DNA of 49,820 bases, taken from Coriobacteriia bacterium (GTDB taxonomy: Bacteria; Actinomycetota; Coriobacteriia; Anaerosomatales; SLCP01). The translations under genes were made by a program, and so were the position numbers. Below are positions 25,084 to 33,960 of the stretch, piece by piece. The stretch covers positions 1 through 49,820 of the forward strand of contig JACUUN010000009.1 of the NCBI GenBank assembly GCA_014859265.1, given 5' to 3'. Under the pieces are notes generated by a model. That model made no database searches and had not been told where the DNA came from. It saw nothing but the letters and a program-made list of their open reading frames with translations. Numbering within the stretch: position 1 is the first letter of the stretch; the number at the start of each line of letters is the position of its first letter.

Positions 25084-25169
25084 TGGTGTCCGAGGCGAGA
25101 GTTGAACTCGCACGTCCCTAAGGACACTAGGCCCTCAACCTAGCGCGTCTGCCATTCCGCCACTCGGAC
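25084..25169 (-). tRNA. tRNA-Leu (anticodon GAG)
   Basis: This 86-base class II tRNA has acceptor stem GTCCGAG pairing with CTCGGAC, discriminator A and an encoded CCA end. The anticodon stem-loop is CTAGG-TTGAGGG-CCTAG with anticodon GAG, there is a long variable arm with a GTCC/GGAC stem, and the T-arm is GCGAG-TTCAACT-CTCGC. It reads CUC and CUU leucine codons. Confidence 0.97.
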
Positions 25170-25201
25170 AATCTCCACGCCCGTGGGCGCGACGGACGAC
25201 A

Positions 25202-25232
25202 GTATAGCGCACTCGTTTCGGGCGCGCTATAC
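25202..25232. repeat. Perfect 9-base inverted repeat between oppF and tRNA-Leu
   Basis: GTATAGCGC (25202-25210) and GCGCTATAC (25224-25232) form a perfect inverted repeat with a 13-base loop. On the minus strand it lies 80 bases after the oppF stop and ends in TATACT, a possible -10 for the tRNA gene. It may be a transcript-end hairpin for opp, lacking a U-tract, or a control site for the tRNA promoter. The rest of 25170-25311 shows nothing else clear. Confidence 0.5.
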
Positions 25233-25311
25233 GGAATCCACTGCGTTGAGCACGCCCATCAATCGTCGCCGGGAAGTGAGGCTCCCGGGCGCCTGGGCAG
25301 CGGCCTCGAAG

Positions 25312-26331
25312 CTATCCTGCATCGGCGGACCCACCCTGGAGATTAATCGGGAACGGCTTCGCGAAGTGGCATGCAGCCCGGTGATCCGGAGCGACCTCGG
25401 CGAGCGGCGGTTCCTCCTCCGCGCACTTCGGAAACTGCGCGATCGGACAGCGGGTGTGGAAGCGGCATCCGCTCGGAGGGTCGATGGGACTCGGCACATC
25501 GCCCTGCAGGATGATGCGCTCCCGAGTGCGCTGCTTCACCGGATCGGGGACCGGCACAGCCGAGAGCAGTGACTGGGTGTACGGGTGGTGCGGCTCATCG
25601 TAGAGACCCCTCCAGTCGCCCATCTCGACGATCTTGCCGAGGTACATGACCGCGACCCGGTCCGAGATATGCCTGATGACAGAGAGGTCGTGCGCGATGA
25701 AAAGGTACGTAAGGCCGAAGGTGTCCTGGAGCTCATCGAGAAGGTTGACGACCTGTGCCTGGATCGACACGTCAAGAGCGGAGACTGGCTCGTCGCAGAC
25801 GATGAGCTTGGGCTGTAGTGCCAACGCGCGGGCGATACCGATGCGCTGTCGCTGGCCACCCGAGAACTCGTGGGGATACCGGTTGATGTGCTCGGGGTTG
25901 AGACCGACGACCTCGAGCAGTTCCTTCACACGGTTGCGGCGCTCCTCACGGTCACCGATACCGTGTACCAGGAGCGGCTCCCAAACGATCTCGCCGATGG
26001 TCATGCGCGGGTTGAGTGACGCGTAAGGGTCCTGGAAGATGATCTGTACATCGCGACGGAACGCCTTGAGCGCGGTCCGCTTCATCGAACCGACGTCCCG
26101 GCCGTCGAAGGTGATCGTACCGGAGGTCGGCTCGAGCAGGCGCATGACACACCGGCCCGTGGTCGACTTGCCGCAACCGGACTCCCCTACCAGCCCGAGC
26201 GTCTCACCAGCGTTGATCGAGAATGACACGTCGTCGACCGCGTGCACCTTCCGCCCTATGCGGCTGGTGAGGACGCCCTGCTCGACAGGGAAGTACTTGC
26301 ACAGATTCTCCACCCTGAGCAGTTCGGTCAC
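25312..26331 (-). CDS. oppF: Oligopeptide ABC transporter ATP-binding protein OppF
   Basis: This 339-residue ATPase has Walker [11 protein letters not shown]-loop [13 protein letters not shown], signature [15 protein letters not shown], Walker [13 protein letters not shown] and H-loop FIAHDLS. The C-terminal oligopeptide-transporter extension carries a cysteine-rich segment ([16 protein letters not shown]). With OppD it powers peptide or nickel-type import through OppB/OppC. GTG 26331 overlaps the oppD stop as GTGA; the longer in-frame extension lies inside oppD. It is the last gene of the five-gene operon. Confidence 0.93.
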   Translation of the reverse strand: MTELLRVENLCKYFPVEQGVLTSRIGRKVHAVDDVSFSINAGETLGLVGESGCGKSTTGRCVMRLLEPTSGTITFDGRDVGSMKRTALKAFRRDVQIIFQDPYASLNPRMTIGEIVWEPLLVHGIGDREERRNRVKELLEVVGLNPEHINRYPHEFSGGQRQRIGIARALALQPKLIVCDEPVSALDVSIQAQVVNLLDELQDTFGLTYLFIAHDLSVIRHISDRVAVMYLGKIVEMGDWRGLYDEPHHPYTQSLLSAVPVPDPVKQRTRERIILQGDVPSPIDPPSGCRFHTRCPIAQFPKCAEEEPPLAEVAPDHRAACHFAKPFPINLQGGSADAG

Positions 26332-27344
26332 CTCACGCCACCTCCCCGGCCGGGCGGCTGTAGCAGCAAGCGTTCGTCCGGCGAGATGTGGCACGCAGCA
26401 AGGTGACCACTGTTCGCGTCGATCAATTCCGGAGCATCTGCGGAGCACAACCCGCGTGCATGCGGGCAGCGTGGGTGGAACGCACAGCCAGAAGGTACGT
26501 TGATTAGACTTGGAGGTTGGCCGGCGATCGGCCTGAGTGCGCCCTTCTCGTCCACGTCGTGCCGCGGCAGACTGGCGAGAAGGCCCCACGTGTATGGATG
26601 CAAAGGCCGGTAGAACACCTGGTCCGAGGTGCCGTATTCCACCTGCTTACCTGCGTACATGACCATCACGTCATCAGCCATATCAGCCACGACACCAAGG
26701 TCGTGGGTGATTATGATGATGGCTGCTCCCGTGCGCTCCTGCATCTCCATCATGAGCTCGAGAATCTGGGCCTGGATGGTCACGTCAAGCGCGGTCGTCG
26801 GCTCATCGGCGATCAGGATGTCCGGATCGCACGCGAGCGCCATAGCGATCATCGCCCGCTGTCGCATGCCACCGGAGAACTGGTGCGGATAGTCCCTCGC
26901 ACGCTCGCGCGGATGCGGAATCCCGACCATGTCTAGGAGTTCGGCGGCGCGCTCGAACGCCTCCTTGCGGCTCATGCCTTTGTGTAGGACGAGCGACTCA
27001 CCGATCTGGCGGCCGACCCTGAAGACCGGGTTGAGCGAGGTCATCGGGTCCTGGAAGATCATCGCGATGCGGTCGCCGCGCAGTTCACGGACTTGCGAAT
27101 CGTTCATCTTGAGGACATCATCGCCCTTGAAAAGAACCTCTCCGGAGACGATTCTGCCCTGGGGCTCGGCGACCAAACGCATGATCGAGAGCGCAGTCAC
27201 GGACTTGCCCGATCCCGACTCTCCGACGACCGCCAGAATCTTCCCCTGCTCGAGCGTGAACGACACGCCGTCGACGGCCTTAACGATGCCGTCCCGGGTG
27301 GTGAAGTGTGTGGCGAGGTTCTTGACCTCGAGAAGTGCTGGCAT
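26328..27344 (-). CDS. oppD: Oligopeptide ABC transporter ATP-binding protein OppD
   Basis: This 338-residue ATPase pairs with OppF. It has Walker [11 protein letters not shown]-loop [12 protein letters not shown], signature [15 protein letters not shown], Walker [13 protein letters not shown] and H-loop IITHDLGV, plus the C-terminal Cys-rich peptide-transporter domain ([15 protein letters not shown]). The Cys-rich tail suits a subunit of the Opp/Dpp/Nik group, some members of which carry an iron-sulfur cluster there. The oppC stop lies 4 bases downstream of... its upstream neighbour oppC ends at 27349, so the two genes are 4 bases apart. Substrate class is set by OppA. Confidence 0.93.
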   Translation of the reverse strand: MPALLEVKNLATHFTTRDGIVKAVDGVSFTLEQGKILAVVGESGSGKSVTALSIMRLVAEPQGRIVSGEVLFKGDDVLKMNDSQVRELRGDRIAMIFQDPMTSLNPVFRVGRQIGESLVLHKGMSRKEAFERAAELLDMVGIPHPRERARDYPHQFSGGMRQRAMIAMALACDPDILIADEPTTALDVTIQAQILELMMEMQERTGAAIIIITHDLGVVADMADDVMVMYAGKQVEYGTSDQVFYRPLHPYTWGLLASLPRHDVDEKGALRPIAGQPPSLINVPSGCAFHPRCPHARGLCSADAPELIDANSGHLAACHISPDERLLLQPPGRGGGVR

Positions 27345-27348
27345 CGAG

Positions 27349-28353
27349 TCAGTCCTTCATCTTCACGTCGAGTGCGTCGCGCATACCATCACCCATGAGG
27401 ACGAACGCGAGCACAGTCGTCAGGATCGCAAAACCGGGCCATATCGTGAGCCAGGGAGCGCGGAACATGAGCGACTTCGCATCTGAGAGCATGAGCCCCC
27501 ATGACGGGGTCGGTGGCTGGACGCCCATGCCGAGGAAGGAGAGTGCTGCCTCGGTGATGATTGCGCCGCCGATACTCATCGTGCCGTACACGATGATGGG
27601 CGCGATGGCGTTAGGCATGATGTGCCGGAACATGATTCGGAAGTCCGAGGCGCCCATAGCACGGGCAGCATCGACGTACTCGTTCTCCTTGACCGAGAGT
27701 ATCGAGCTACGGAAGACACGCGCGATACTCGGCCAGCCGAGGATACCGATGGCAATGAAGACGTTACGGTAGCTTGGTCCGAGCACCGCGATGAGCGCGA
27801 TTGCGAACAGGATGTATGGGAAGGCGAAGAACACGTCCGCCGAACGCATCACGAGCGAATCCACGAAACGACCGTAGTAGCCCGAGAGAGCGCCGAGCAG
27901 CAGCCCGATTGCGAGCGAGATGGAGACGGCGAGCACGCCAACCGTGAGCGAGACCCGCGCACCGTAGACGACGCGGGAGAGCACGTCCCTGCCGAGCTTG
28001 TCCGTTCCGAACGGATGGGTGAGCGAGGGTGCCTGGAGACTCGCTCCGGGAGTCGTGTTGACGGCCAGCGGGTCGCCGAAGAGAGGCGGTACCCACAGGT
28101 CTGCCGATATCGTCATGATGAGCACGGCTACGATCCATACGAGCCCGACGATCGCGAGCTTGTTCTTGCGGAGCCGTCGCCATGCGTCGCCCCAGAGCGT
28201 ACGGCTTCCTGTTGCGGTCTCAGCCTGAACGTGCGCGTGGGTGTCACCGGGAAGGGTCGGGAGGGTCGTCCCTTCGGCCCGCACTTCGTGCCCGGCGACA
28301 TCGGTTGGACCGTTGGCGCGCGGGCGTCGAGGGTCTCGATGATCGGTGGTCAC
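27349..28353 (-). CDS. oppC: Oligopeptide ABC transporter permease OppC
   Basis: This 334-residue permease has a long N-terminal cytoplasmic tail (about 50 residues), one helix, then the conserved HPFGTDKLGRDVLSRVVYGARVS loop start and five more helices. The EAA loop coupling to the ATPases is around YVDAARAMGASDFRI, and PTPSWGLML near the C-terminus is typical of OppC/DppC. GTG 28353 overlaps the oppB stop (GTGA). The longer frame upstream of this start overlaps oppB and is not used. Confidence 0.93.
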   Translation of the reverse strand: MTTDHRDPRRPRANGPTDVAGHEVRAEGTTLPTLPGDTHAHVQAETATGSRTLWGDAWRRLRKNKLAIVGLVWIVAVLIMTISADLWVPPLFGDPLAVNTTPGASLQAPSLTHPFGTDKLGRDVLSRVVYGARVSLTVGVLAVSISLAIGLLLGALSGYYGRFVDSLVMRSADVFFAFPYILFAIALIAVLGPSYRNVFIAIGILGWPSIARVFRSSILSVKENEYVDAARAMGASDFRIMFRHIMPNAIAPIIVYGTMSIGGAIITEAALSFLGMGVQPPTPSWGLMLSDAKSLMFRAPWLTIWPGFAILTTVLAFVLMGDGMRDALDVKMKD

Positions 28354-29327
28354 TCCGCACCACCTCCGTACCTGATGCGGGGATCGAGGAGCGCATAGCT
28401 CAAGTCGACGAGCAGGTTGATGATCATCACCAGGAACACGATGACTATGACCCCGCCCATGACGATGGGCCAGTCGCGCTGTCCCACCGCCAGGAAGATC
28501 TCGCGGCCCACACCGGGCCAGCTGAACACCGTCTCGGTGAGAATCGCGCCGCCCATCATCACCCCGAAGTCGATACCGACGAACGTGACCACCGGGATGA
28601 GCGCGTTCTTCAGTGCGTGGCGGAAGGTGACCGCACGCCTCGTGAGGCCTTTGGCTTCGGCGGTGCGTATGTAGTCCTGGCCCATCGACTCCAGCATCTG
28701 GCTGCGCATGATACGGGCGACGTATGCGGTCGAGACCGACGCCAGGGTTATGGCTGGAAGGATGATGTGCACCCAGTCGGGGAAGTTCGCCGATGACATC
28801 TGGGATATCGGTAAGTAGAACGTCCCGCCTGTCCACTCCTTCAGCTTGATGCCGAAGAAGATCTGGAAGAGCATGCCGAGCCAGAACACCGGCACCGATA
28901 CGAGTATCGAGGTCGATAACGTCACCAGCACGTCGAGGAACGAGTACTGTCGGACGGCCGAGATGATGCCTGCCGTCACACCTATGATCGCCTCGATGAT
29001 GATGCCAGCGACCGCCAGTCTGAGGGTGTTCGGGAACTTGTCGGCGAGGATGTCGAGCACCGGACGGCCACGCTGGAACGACTCCCCGAGATCACCCTTC
29101 AAGATGTTGCTCACGTAGAGCACGTACTGGCGATACAGTGGCTGGTCCAGCGCGTGTTTCTGGATGATCTGCTCGCGCAGCGCGTCAGAGATCGCGCGTT
29201 CACCGGTGATCATGCGGACAGGGTCACCGGGCAACACGCCCGGGGCCCGCAGGACGAAGAGGATGAGGGTCACGCCGATGAAGACGGGGATCATCTGGAA
29301 CGCACGGCGAACAACGTACTTGACCAT
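28350..29327 (-). CDS. oppB: Oligopeptide ABC transporter permease OppB
   Basis: This 325-residue permease has the standard OppB start (MVKYVVRRAFQMIPVFIGVTLILF), the PGDP loop after the first helix, six predicted helices, and the EAA motif YIRTAEAKGLTRRAV for contact with the ATPases. FSWPGVGREI near the C-terminus is diagnostic of the DppB/OppB family. It forms the membrane channel with OppC. A 109-base gap with a strong hairpin separates it from oppA. Confidence 0.94.
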   Translation of the reverse strand: MVKYVVRRAFQMIPVFIGVTLILFVLRAPGVLPGDPVRMITGERAISDALREQIIQKHALDQPLYRQYVLYVSNILKGDLGESFQRGRPVLDILADKFPNTLRLAVAGIIIEAIIGVTAGIISAVRQYSFLDVLVTLSTSILVSVPVFWLGMLFQIFFGIKLKEWTGGTFYLPISQMSSANFPDWVHIILPAITLASVSTAYVARIMRSQMLESMGQDYIRTAEAKGLTRRAVTFRHALKNALIPVVTFVGIDFGVMMGGAILTETVFSWPGVGREIFLAVGQRDWPIVMGGVIVIVFLVMIINLLVDLSYALLDPRIRYGGGAE

Positions 29328-29373
29328 GGGGATCCGTCTCGCTCGGGTCGGGTAGATAGGTTACAGACCGACG

Positions 29374-29405
29374 GTGCCGGGACGCCCGGACGGGCGTCCC
29401 GGCAC
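29374..29405 (-). terminator. Strong hairpin between oppA and oppB, likely partial terminator or mRNA stabiliser
   Basis: GTGCCGGGACGCCC and its exact complement form a perfect 14-base stem with a 4-base loop (29374-29405), 31 bases after the oppA stop. No U-tract follows on the minus strand. In binding-protein operons such hairpins commonly protect or terminate the short oppA message, so more binding protein than permease is made. Confidence 0.6.
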
Positions 29406-29436
29406 TCGTTTCACTCCTCTGTGGAGTACGTGTCTG

Positions 29437-31089
29437 TTACTGCTCCAGCCAGACGTTCACGAAGTCGAACAATCCGTTCGCGCTATAGACGCCGTCCATG
29501 ACCCGGTCGGATGCGACGCGAGTGTGGCGATAGAACATGACCGGCGCAACAGCAGCCTCGTCACCGATGATCTTCTCGATCTCGGCGTACAGCTCAACAC
29601 GCTCGTCGTCATCGACGGTCCTGCGTGCCTCTTCGAGCTTCTCGTCAACCTCTGCGTTCTCGTACAGCGCGAAGTTGTCGCCGCTGCCGCTCTTGAAGAG
29701 CGGGTAGAGGAAGTTGTCCATGATCGGATAGTCCGCAATCCAGCCGAGACGACCCATCTGGTACGTGCCCTCCGAGAGCATGTCGAGATACTGCGCCCAC
29801 TCCATGCCGGACAGCTCGGACTCGACGCCGATGGCTGCAAAATCCTGCTGGATGAGCTGCATGATGTCCTCGTGGCCTGCTCCGCTGTTGAACTGAAGCT
29901 GTATGGTGGGGAGGCCCTCGCCGTCCGGATAGCCAGCCTCTGCGAGCAGTTCCGCGGCCTCTTCGGCGTCATAGCGAGAGTACGCCCACGCATCGTCCTT
30001 GAAGCCGAAGATGCCTTCCGGCACGATACCGGTGGCCGGGATGCGGCTGCCCTCGAAGACGGTGTCGCAGATGGCCTGACGATCGATGGCGAGCGAGAGG
30101 GCTTGCCGGACGACCGGGTCGCTCAGGACCTCATCCGTGTTGTTCATGAGGATGTAGTACGTGGCGAGTTCGGTACCGAGTAGCACCTGCTCACCAGGGT
30201 TGGCGGTGTAGCCGTCGGGACTCTCACCGTACTGGTCGACGGTGGCCTGGATCTGGCCGCTCGGAATCTGCACGAAGTCCACGTTGCCTGCCTGGAACTC
30301 CAAGAATGCGGTGTCTTGGTCGGCCAGGATCTTGTACTCGATGGCGTCGATCCATGGTTTGTCGCCATAGTAGTCGGCGAACTTCTCGACCTTGATGTAC
30401 TGGTCGTGCGCCCATGGCTCGCTCATCATGAACGGGCCGTTGCCGATGGGCATCTCACCGAAGTCACCGGCCTCGACTTCCTCGGCGGGAACCGGCGCAA
30501 GAGCCGGGTGCCCTACGACGTACTCAAAGTCAGCGAACGGGTACTGAAGCGTGACTTCGAGGGTCGTGTCATCAACAGCGACTACGCCTGCGAGCTCTGT
30601 CGCGGACCCGTCTTGCATCTCGTCGTAGCCCTCGACCACGCCGAGATGATAGGCGATCTCGGACTCGTTCTCGGGATTGCAGATGCGCTCCCACGCGTAC
30701 TTGAAGTCTGCCGCGGTCACGTCACGACCGTTGTGGAACTTCGCGCCCGCGACGAGGTTGAACGTCCACACGGTGGCGTCCTCGTTCGATTCCCAGGTCT
30801 CGGCCGCAGCCGGCCCGACCTCGGACGTGATGGGATCGAAGGTCACGAGACTGTCGAAGAGCGCATGGCCGACCTGTGTGCCCTCCGACTCCTGCAGGTT
30901 GACGGGATCGATGAAGGCGGGCTCGGAGATGTAAAAGCTGAAGGTCCCACCCTCAACGGGACCCTCGGATACCGGCTCCTCGGAGTCCGGCGGCTCCTCC
31001 TCGCTCCGGCACCCGGCAAGACCGAGCACTGAGAAAGCGAGCCCAAGTACAAGGAGGAGCGCGATCGACTTACGCAATCTCTCTGACAA
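29437..31089 (-). CDS. oppA: Oligopeptide-binding lipoprotein OppA (SBP family 5)
   Basis: This 550-residue extracellular solute-binding lipoprotein belongs to family 5. A signal peptide with basic start ERLRKS and a hydrophobic core ends at lipobox LGLAGC, so the mature protein is lipid-anchored. The family signature around AETWESNEDATVWTFNL and AKFHNGRDVTAADFKYAWER is clear. It captures peptides or similar ligands and delivers them to OppBC. TTG 31089 is chosen because GGGAGG lies seven bases upstream and it gives a normal signal peptide; the longer frame adds 53 non-signal residues. It is the first gene of oppABCDF. Confidence 0.93.
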   Translation of the reverse strand: MSERLRKSIALLLVLGLAFSVLGLAGCRSEEEPPDSEEPVSEGPVEGGTFSFYISEPAFIDPVNLQESEGTQVGHALFDSLVTFDPITSEVGPAAAETWESNEDATVWTFNLVAGAKFHNGRDVTAADFKYAWERICNPENESEIAYHLGVVEGYDEMQDGSATELAGVVAVDDTTLEVTLQYPFADFEYVVGHPALAPVPAEEVEAGDFGEMPIGNGPFMMSEPWAHDQYIKVEKFADYYGDKPWIDAIEYKILADQDTAFLEFQAGNVDFVQIPSGQIQATVDQYGESPDGYTANPGEQVLLGTELATYYILMNNTDEVLSDPVVRQALSLAIDRQAICDTVFEGSRIPATGIVPEGIFGFKDDAWAYSRYDAEEAAELLAEAGYPDGEGLPTIQLQFNSGAGHEDIMQLIQQDFAAIGVESELSGMEWAQYLDMLSEGTYQMGRLGWIADYPIMDNFLYPLFKSGSGDNFALYENAEVDEKLEEARRTVDDDERVELYAEIEKIIGDEAAVAPVMFYRHTRVASDRVMDGVYSANGLFDFVNVWLEQ

Positions 31090-31220
31090 CGTAGTGCCTC
31101 CCTTCGAACGACGGACAGTCGCAACGGCCGCTACCCCACACGCACGAAGGCGACCCCCTCGCCCTAGTGGGACATCCGCGCCCGCACATGCCGCACAAGT
31201 CACGCACGACAACATATAAA

Positions 31221-31238
31221 GTGTCCACCTCTTGACAC
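31221..31238. repeat. Inverted repeat upstream of oppA
   Basis: GTGTCCACCTCTTGACAC has 5-base arms (GTGTC/GACAC) around 8 bases, in an AT-richer patch 132 bases upstream of the oppA start. A TTTATAT stretch lies next to it on the minus strand. It may be an operator at the opp promoter; no regulator is known. Nothing else clear is seen between 31090 and 31283. Confidence 0.35.
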
Positions 31239-31283
31239 ATGATGGCAAGCGTTGCGGCGCTCACGGTTATGTACCCCAAACAG

Positions 31284-31317
31284 CAGAAAAGGGCGGGCCT
31301 GTGAGTAGGTCCGCCCC
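31284..31317 (-). terminator. Rho-independent terminator after secG
   Basis: On the minus strand GGGCGGACCT and AGGCCCGCCC pair across a 6-base loop (31316-31291) with one G-T pair, followed by TTTTCTG. It lies 33 bases after the secG stop and closes the long uvrA-to-secG block. Confidence 0.85.
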
Positions 31318-31349
31318 ATGATACGTTCAGATGTGATTCCGCGGTGCGC

Positions 31350-31595
31350 CTAACCGGCCGGAGAGTAGGTCACCATCAGAAGTAGCGTCGTCACCGCAAA
31401 AGTGAGAGCCGCGATGATCGTGAACCGGTCGAGGTTCTTCTCGATGATCCCCGTCCCGGTAGATGTCGGCGACATCATGCCGGAGAACATCGAGGAGACG
31501 CCGGTGCCCTTGCCGGAGTGCAGAAGTATGAGCACGACGAGCCCGACAGAAGCGAGCACGTGTATCAGGAGCAGGAACCCAACAAGCACGTTCAC
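31350..31595 (-). CDS. secG: Preprotein translocase subunit SecG
   Basis: This 81-residue protein has two helices (about 3-26 and 58-77) with the linker LLHSGKGTGVSSMFSG, the usual SecG pattern. It supports SecYEG-dependent export. GTG 31595 has AAGGAG eight bases upstream. It follows gpmI by 50 bases, the common order in Gram-positive bacteria of the glycolytic operon ending in secG. Confidence 0.92.
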   Translation of the reverse strand: MNVLVGFLLLIHVLASVGLVVLILLHSGKGTGVSSMFSGMMSPTSTGTGIIEKNLDRFTIIAALTFAVTTLLLMVTYSPAG

Positions 31596-31645
31596 GCGCG
31601 ATTCTCCTTACGGTAGTCCCGCGGACAGGTCGGCCACGCGGCCCT

Positions 31646-33184
31646 TCAGTATAGCAGGAGGCTTCGTCCCGTCCACTCCTCCGGAGGTTCGATGCCGAGG
31701 AGCGCGAGCAGTGTGGGCGCGACGTCGGCGAGCATGCCTCGGTCGGCAAGCGCCCGTACCCGGTCGTCCACTACGATGAGAGGCACGTCCGCCGGAGTGT
31801 GGGCGGTAAACGGGCTCGCTCCGTCGGCATCGATCATCTGCTCCGCGTTGCCGTGGTCGGCGGTGACCAGGGTGACACCTCCCCGGTCCCGAATAGCTTG
31901 CGTAACCCTGCCGACACACGCATCGACCGTCTCGACAGCGGCCACGGCCGCACTGAAGACACCCGTATGCCCGACCATGTCGCAGTTAGCGTAGTTGACG
32001 ATGTAGACGTCGGCCCGACCTTCCCTGATCGCGCGGACGAGTTCGTCGGTCACCTCTATCGCGCTCATCTCGGGCTTGAGGTCGTAGGTAGCCACCTTCG
32101 GGCTCGGCACAAGGACACGCTCCTCCCCCTCCTTAGGCTTCTCGGCTCCGCCGTTGAGGAAGAAGGTGACGTGCGCGTACTTCTCGGTTTCCGCAACGTG
32201 CAGTTGGCGCAGCCCGGCCTCTGACAGCACGTCGGCCAGGACGCAGCGCGGCAGGTCTTTGGCGAATGCGACCGGCGCGGGGATCGACGGGTCGTACTCC
32301 GTGAGACACACGAAGTGGACCTGCGGAGAGATGGGACGTTCAAATCCCCGGAACCCAGAATCGACAAGAGCTCGCGCGATCTCGCGCGCACGGTCCGGGC
32401 GGAAGTTGAAGAAGATAACGGCATCCCCATCCTGAATCGTCGCGACAGGGACCCCGTCCTGTGCGATCACTGCAGGTACGACGAACTCGTCCGTGATACC
32501 TGCCGCATACGATGCTGCGACCGCTTGATGAGCGCCCGGGACGTCGATGCCATCGCCCAGGACGAGAGCACGCCAGGCCCTCTCGACGCGCTCCCAGCGG
32601 TTGTCGCGATCCATTGCGTAGTAGCGGCCCATCACCGTAGCGACCTGACCGACCCCCTCTTCTGCCAGGAAGCCCTCGAGATCGGCGACGAAACCGAGGC
32701 CCGAATCGGGAGGCACGTCTCGCCCGTCGAGGAAGCAGTGCACGTAAACCCGGGTAGCACCGCGGCGCTTCGCGAGGCGGATGAGTGCGTAGAGGTGGTC
32801 TCGATGGCTGTGCACCCCTCCGTCGGAGAGCAGGCCCATGAAGTGGACCGCTCTTCCGTCCGCGACCGCCGCGTCGACCGCAGCACCTAACGTCTTATTC
32901 TCAACAAACGAGCCGTCCTCGATGGCCTGCGAGATGCGGGTGAGCTCCTGGTACACCACCCGGCCGGCACCGATGTTCAAGTGACCAACCTCCGAGTTGC
33001 CCATCTGGCCATCCGGAAGCCCCACTGCCTCACCCGAAGCCTCCAGGCGAGTGTGCGGGCAACCCTCGAAGAGAGCGTCTAACGTAGGTGTGTGTGCCGA
33101 AGAGATGGCGTTGCCCGGACCAGGCTCGGCAAGGCCGTAGCCGTCCATGATGATGAGACAGAACGGCAAGCGCGCCTCACTCAC
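31646..33184 (-). CDS. gpmI: 2,3-bisphosphoglycerate-independent phosphoglycerate mutase
   Basis: This 512-residue, Mn-dependent iPGM converts 3- to 2-phosphoglycerate in glycolysis. The N-terminal metal motif is IIMDGYGL, the phospho-serine loop is GNSEVGHLNIGAG, and the later metal motifs include VNYANCDMVGHTG and VTADHGNAEQM. The length is normal for the family. GTG 33184 overlaps the tpiA stop as GTGA, so translation is coupled. An iPGM is an alkaline-phosphatase-superfamily enzyme, like the protein at 1-1016 but not a close relative. Confidence 0.96.
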   Translation of the reverse strand: MSEARLPFCLIIMDGYGLAEPGPGNAISSAHTPTLDALFEGCPHTRLEASGEAVGLPDGQMGNSEVGHLNIGAGRVVYQELTRISQAIEDGSFVENKTLGAAVDAAVADGRAVHFMGLLSDGGVHSHRDHLYALIRLAKRRGATRVYVHCFLDGRDVPPDSGLGFVADLEGFLAEEGVGQVATVMGRYYAMDRDNRWERVERAWRALVLGDGIDVPGAHQAVAASYAAGITDEFVVPAVIAQDGVPVATIQDGDAVIFFNFRPDRAREIARALVDSGFRGFERPISPQVHFVCLTEYDPSIPAPVAFAKDLPRCVLADVLSEAGLRQLHVAETEKYAHVTFFLNGGAEKPKEGEERVLVPSPKVATYDLKPEMSAIEVTDELVRAIREGRADVYIVNYANCDMVGHTGVFSAAVAAVETVDACVGRVTQAIRDRGGVTLVTADHGNAEQMIDADGASPFTAHTPADVPLIVVDDRVRALADRGMLADVAPTLLALLGIEPPEEWTGRSLLLY

Positions 33185-33948
33185 CGGGCGGCCTCCACGA
33201 TCGCCGCGAACGACGAAGCCTCAAGCGCGGCACCACCGACGAGCGCGCCGTCTATGTCGGGCTCCGCGAAGAACATCGCAGCGTTCTCGGGTTTGACCGA
33301 CCCACCGTAGAGGACCCGCATCGATATCGCTGAAGGCTGCCCGAAGGTCGCGCCGACCGTGGCACGAATCGAGCGTGCGACGTCGTTGGCGCCTTCCGGC
33401 GTGGGCGTGCGGCCGGTGCCGATCGCCCAGACGGGCTCGTAGGCGATCACGAGCCGCGACGCGTCCTCGGCGGAAAGCCCCTCGATCGCCGCGCGCACCT
33501 GCCCGCGCACGAAGGTCTCTGTCTCCTCGGCTTCGCGCACCGCGAGCGACTCACCAACGCACACGATAGGCACCATGCCGGCCGCGAAGACCGCACGAGC
33601 CTTCTTGCTGACGGTCTCGTCCGTCTCGCCGAAGTACTCGCGCCGCTCGGAGTGACCGATGATGACGTAGTCGCAGCGCAGGTCCACGAGCATCCGCGGA
33701 GCTATCGCGCCGGTGAAGGCTCCCTCGTGCTCCCAGTGCACGTCCTGCGCGCCGAGTCCCATCGTGAGGCGATCGAGTTCGATGACGGTCGACACGCTCT
33801 TAAGCGCCGTGTACGGCGGGCAAACCACGACCTCGACGTCGTCCCAGATACCTGAGACGAGCGGCTCGATGTTCTGGGTGAGGATCGCGCCCTCACCCGC
33901 TGTCTTGTACATCTTCCAGTTGCCGGCGACCATCGGTCGGCGTGCCAT
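33181..33948 (-). CDS. tpiA: Triosephosphate isomerase
   Basis: This 255-residue TIM-barrel enzyme has GNWKMYK (catalytic Lys), IIGHSERREYFGE (catalytic His) and IAYEPVWAIGTG (catalytic Glu), followed by the phosphate-binding LYGGSVKPENA. It interconverts dihydroxyacetone phosphate and glyceraldehyde 3-phosphate. It follows pgk by 12 bases and overlaps gpmI. Confidence 0.97.
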   Translation of the reverse strand: MARRPMVAGNWKMYKTAGEGAILTQNIEPLVSGIWDDVEVVVCPPYTALKSVSTVIELDRLTMGLGAQDVHWEHEGAFTGAIAPRMLVDLRCDYVIIGHSERREYFGETDETVSKKARAVFAAGMVPIVCVGESLAVREAEETETFVRGQVRAAIEGLSAEDASRLVIAYEPVWAIGTGRTPTPEGANDVARSIRATVGATFGQPSAISMRVLYGGSVKPENAAMFFAEPDIDGALVGGAALEASSFAAIVEAAR

Positions 33949-33960
33949 GTGTGCTCCTCC

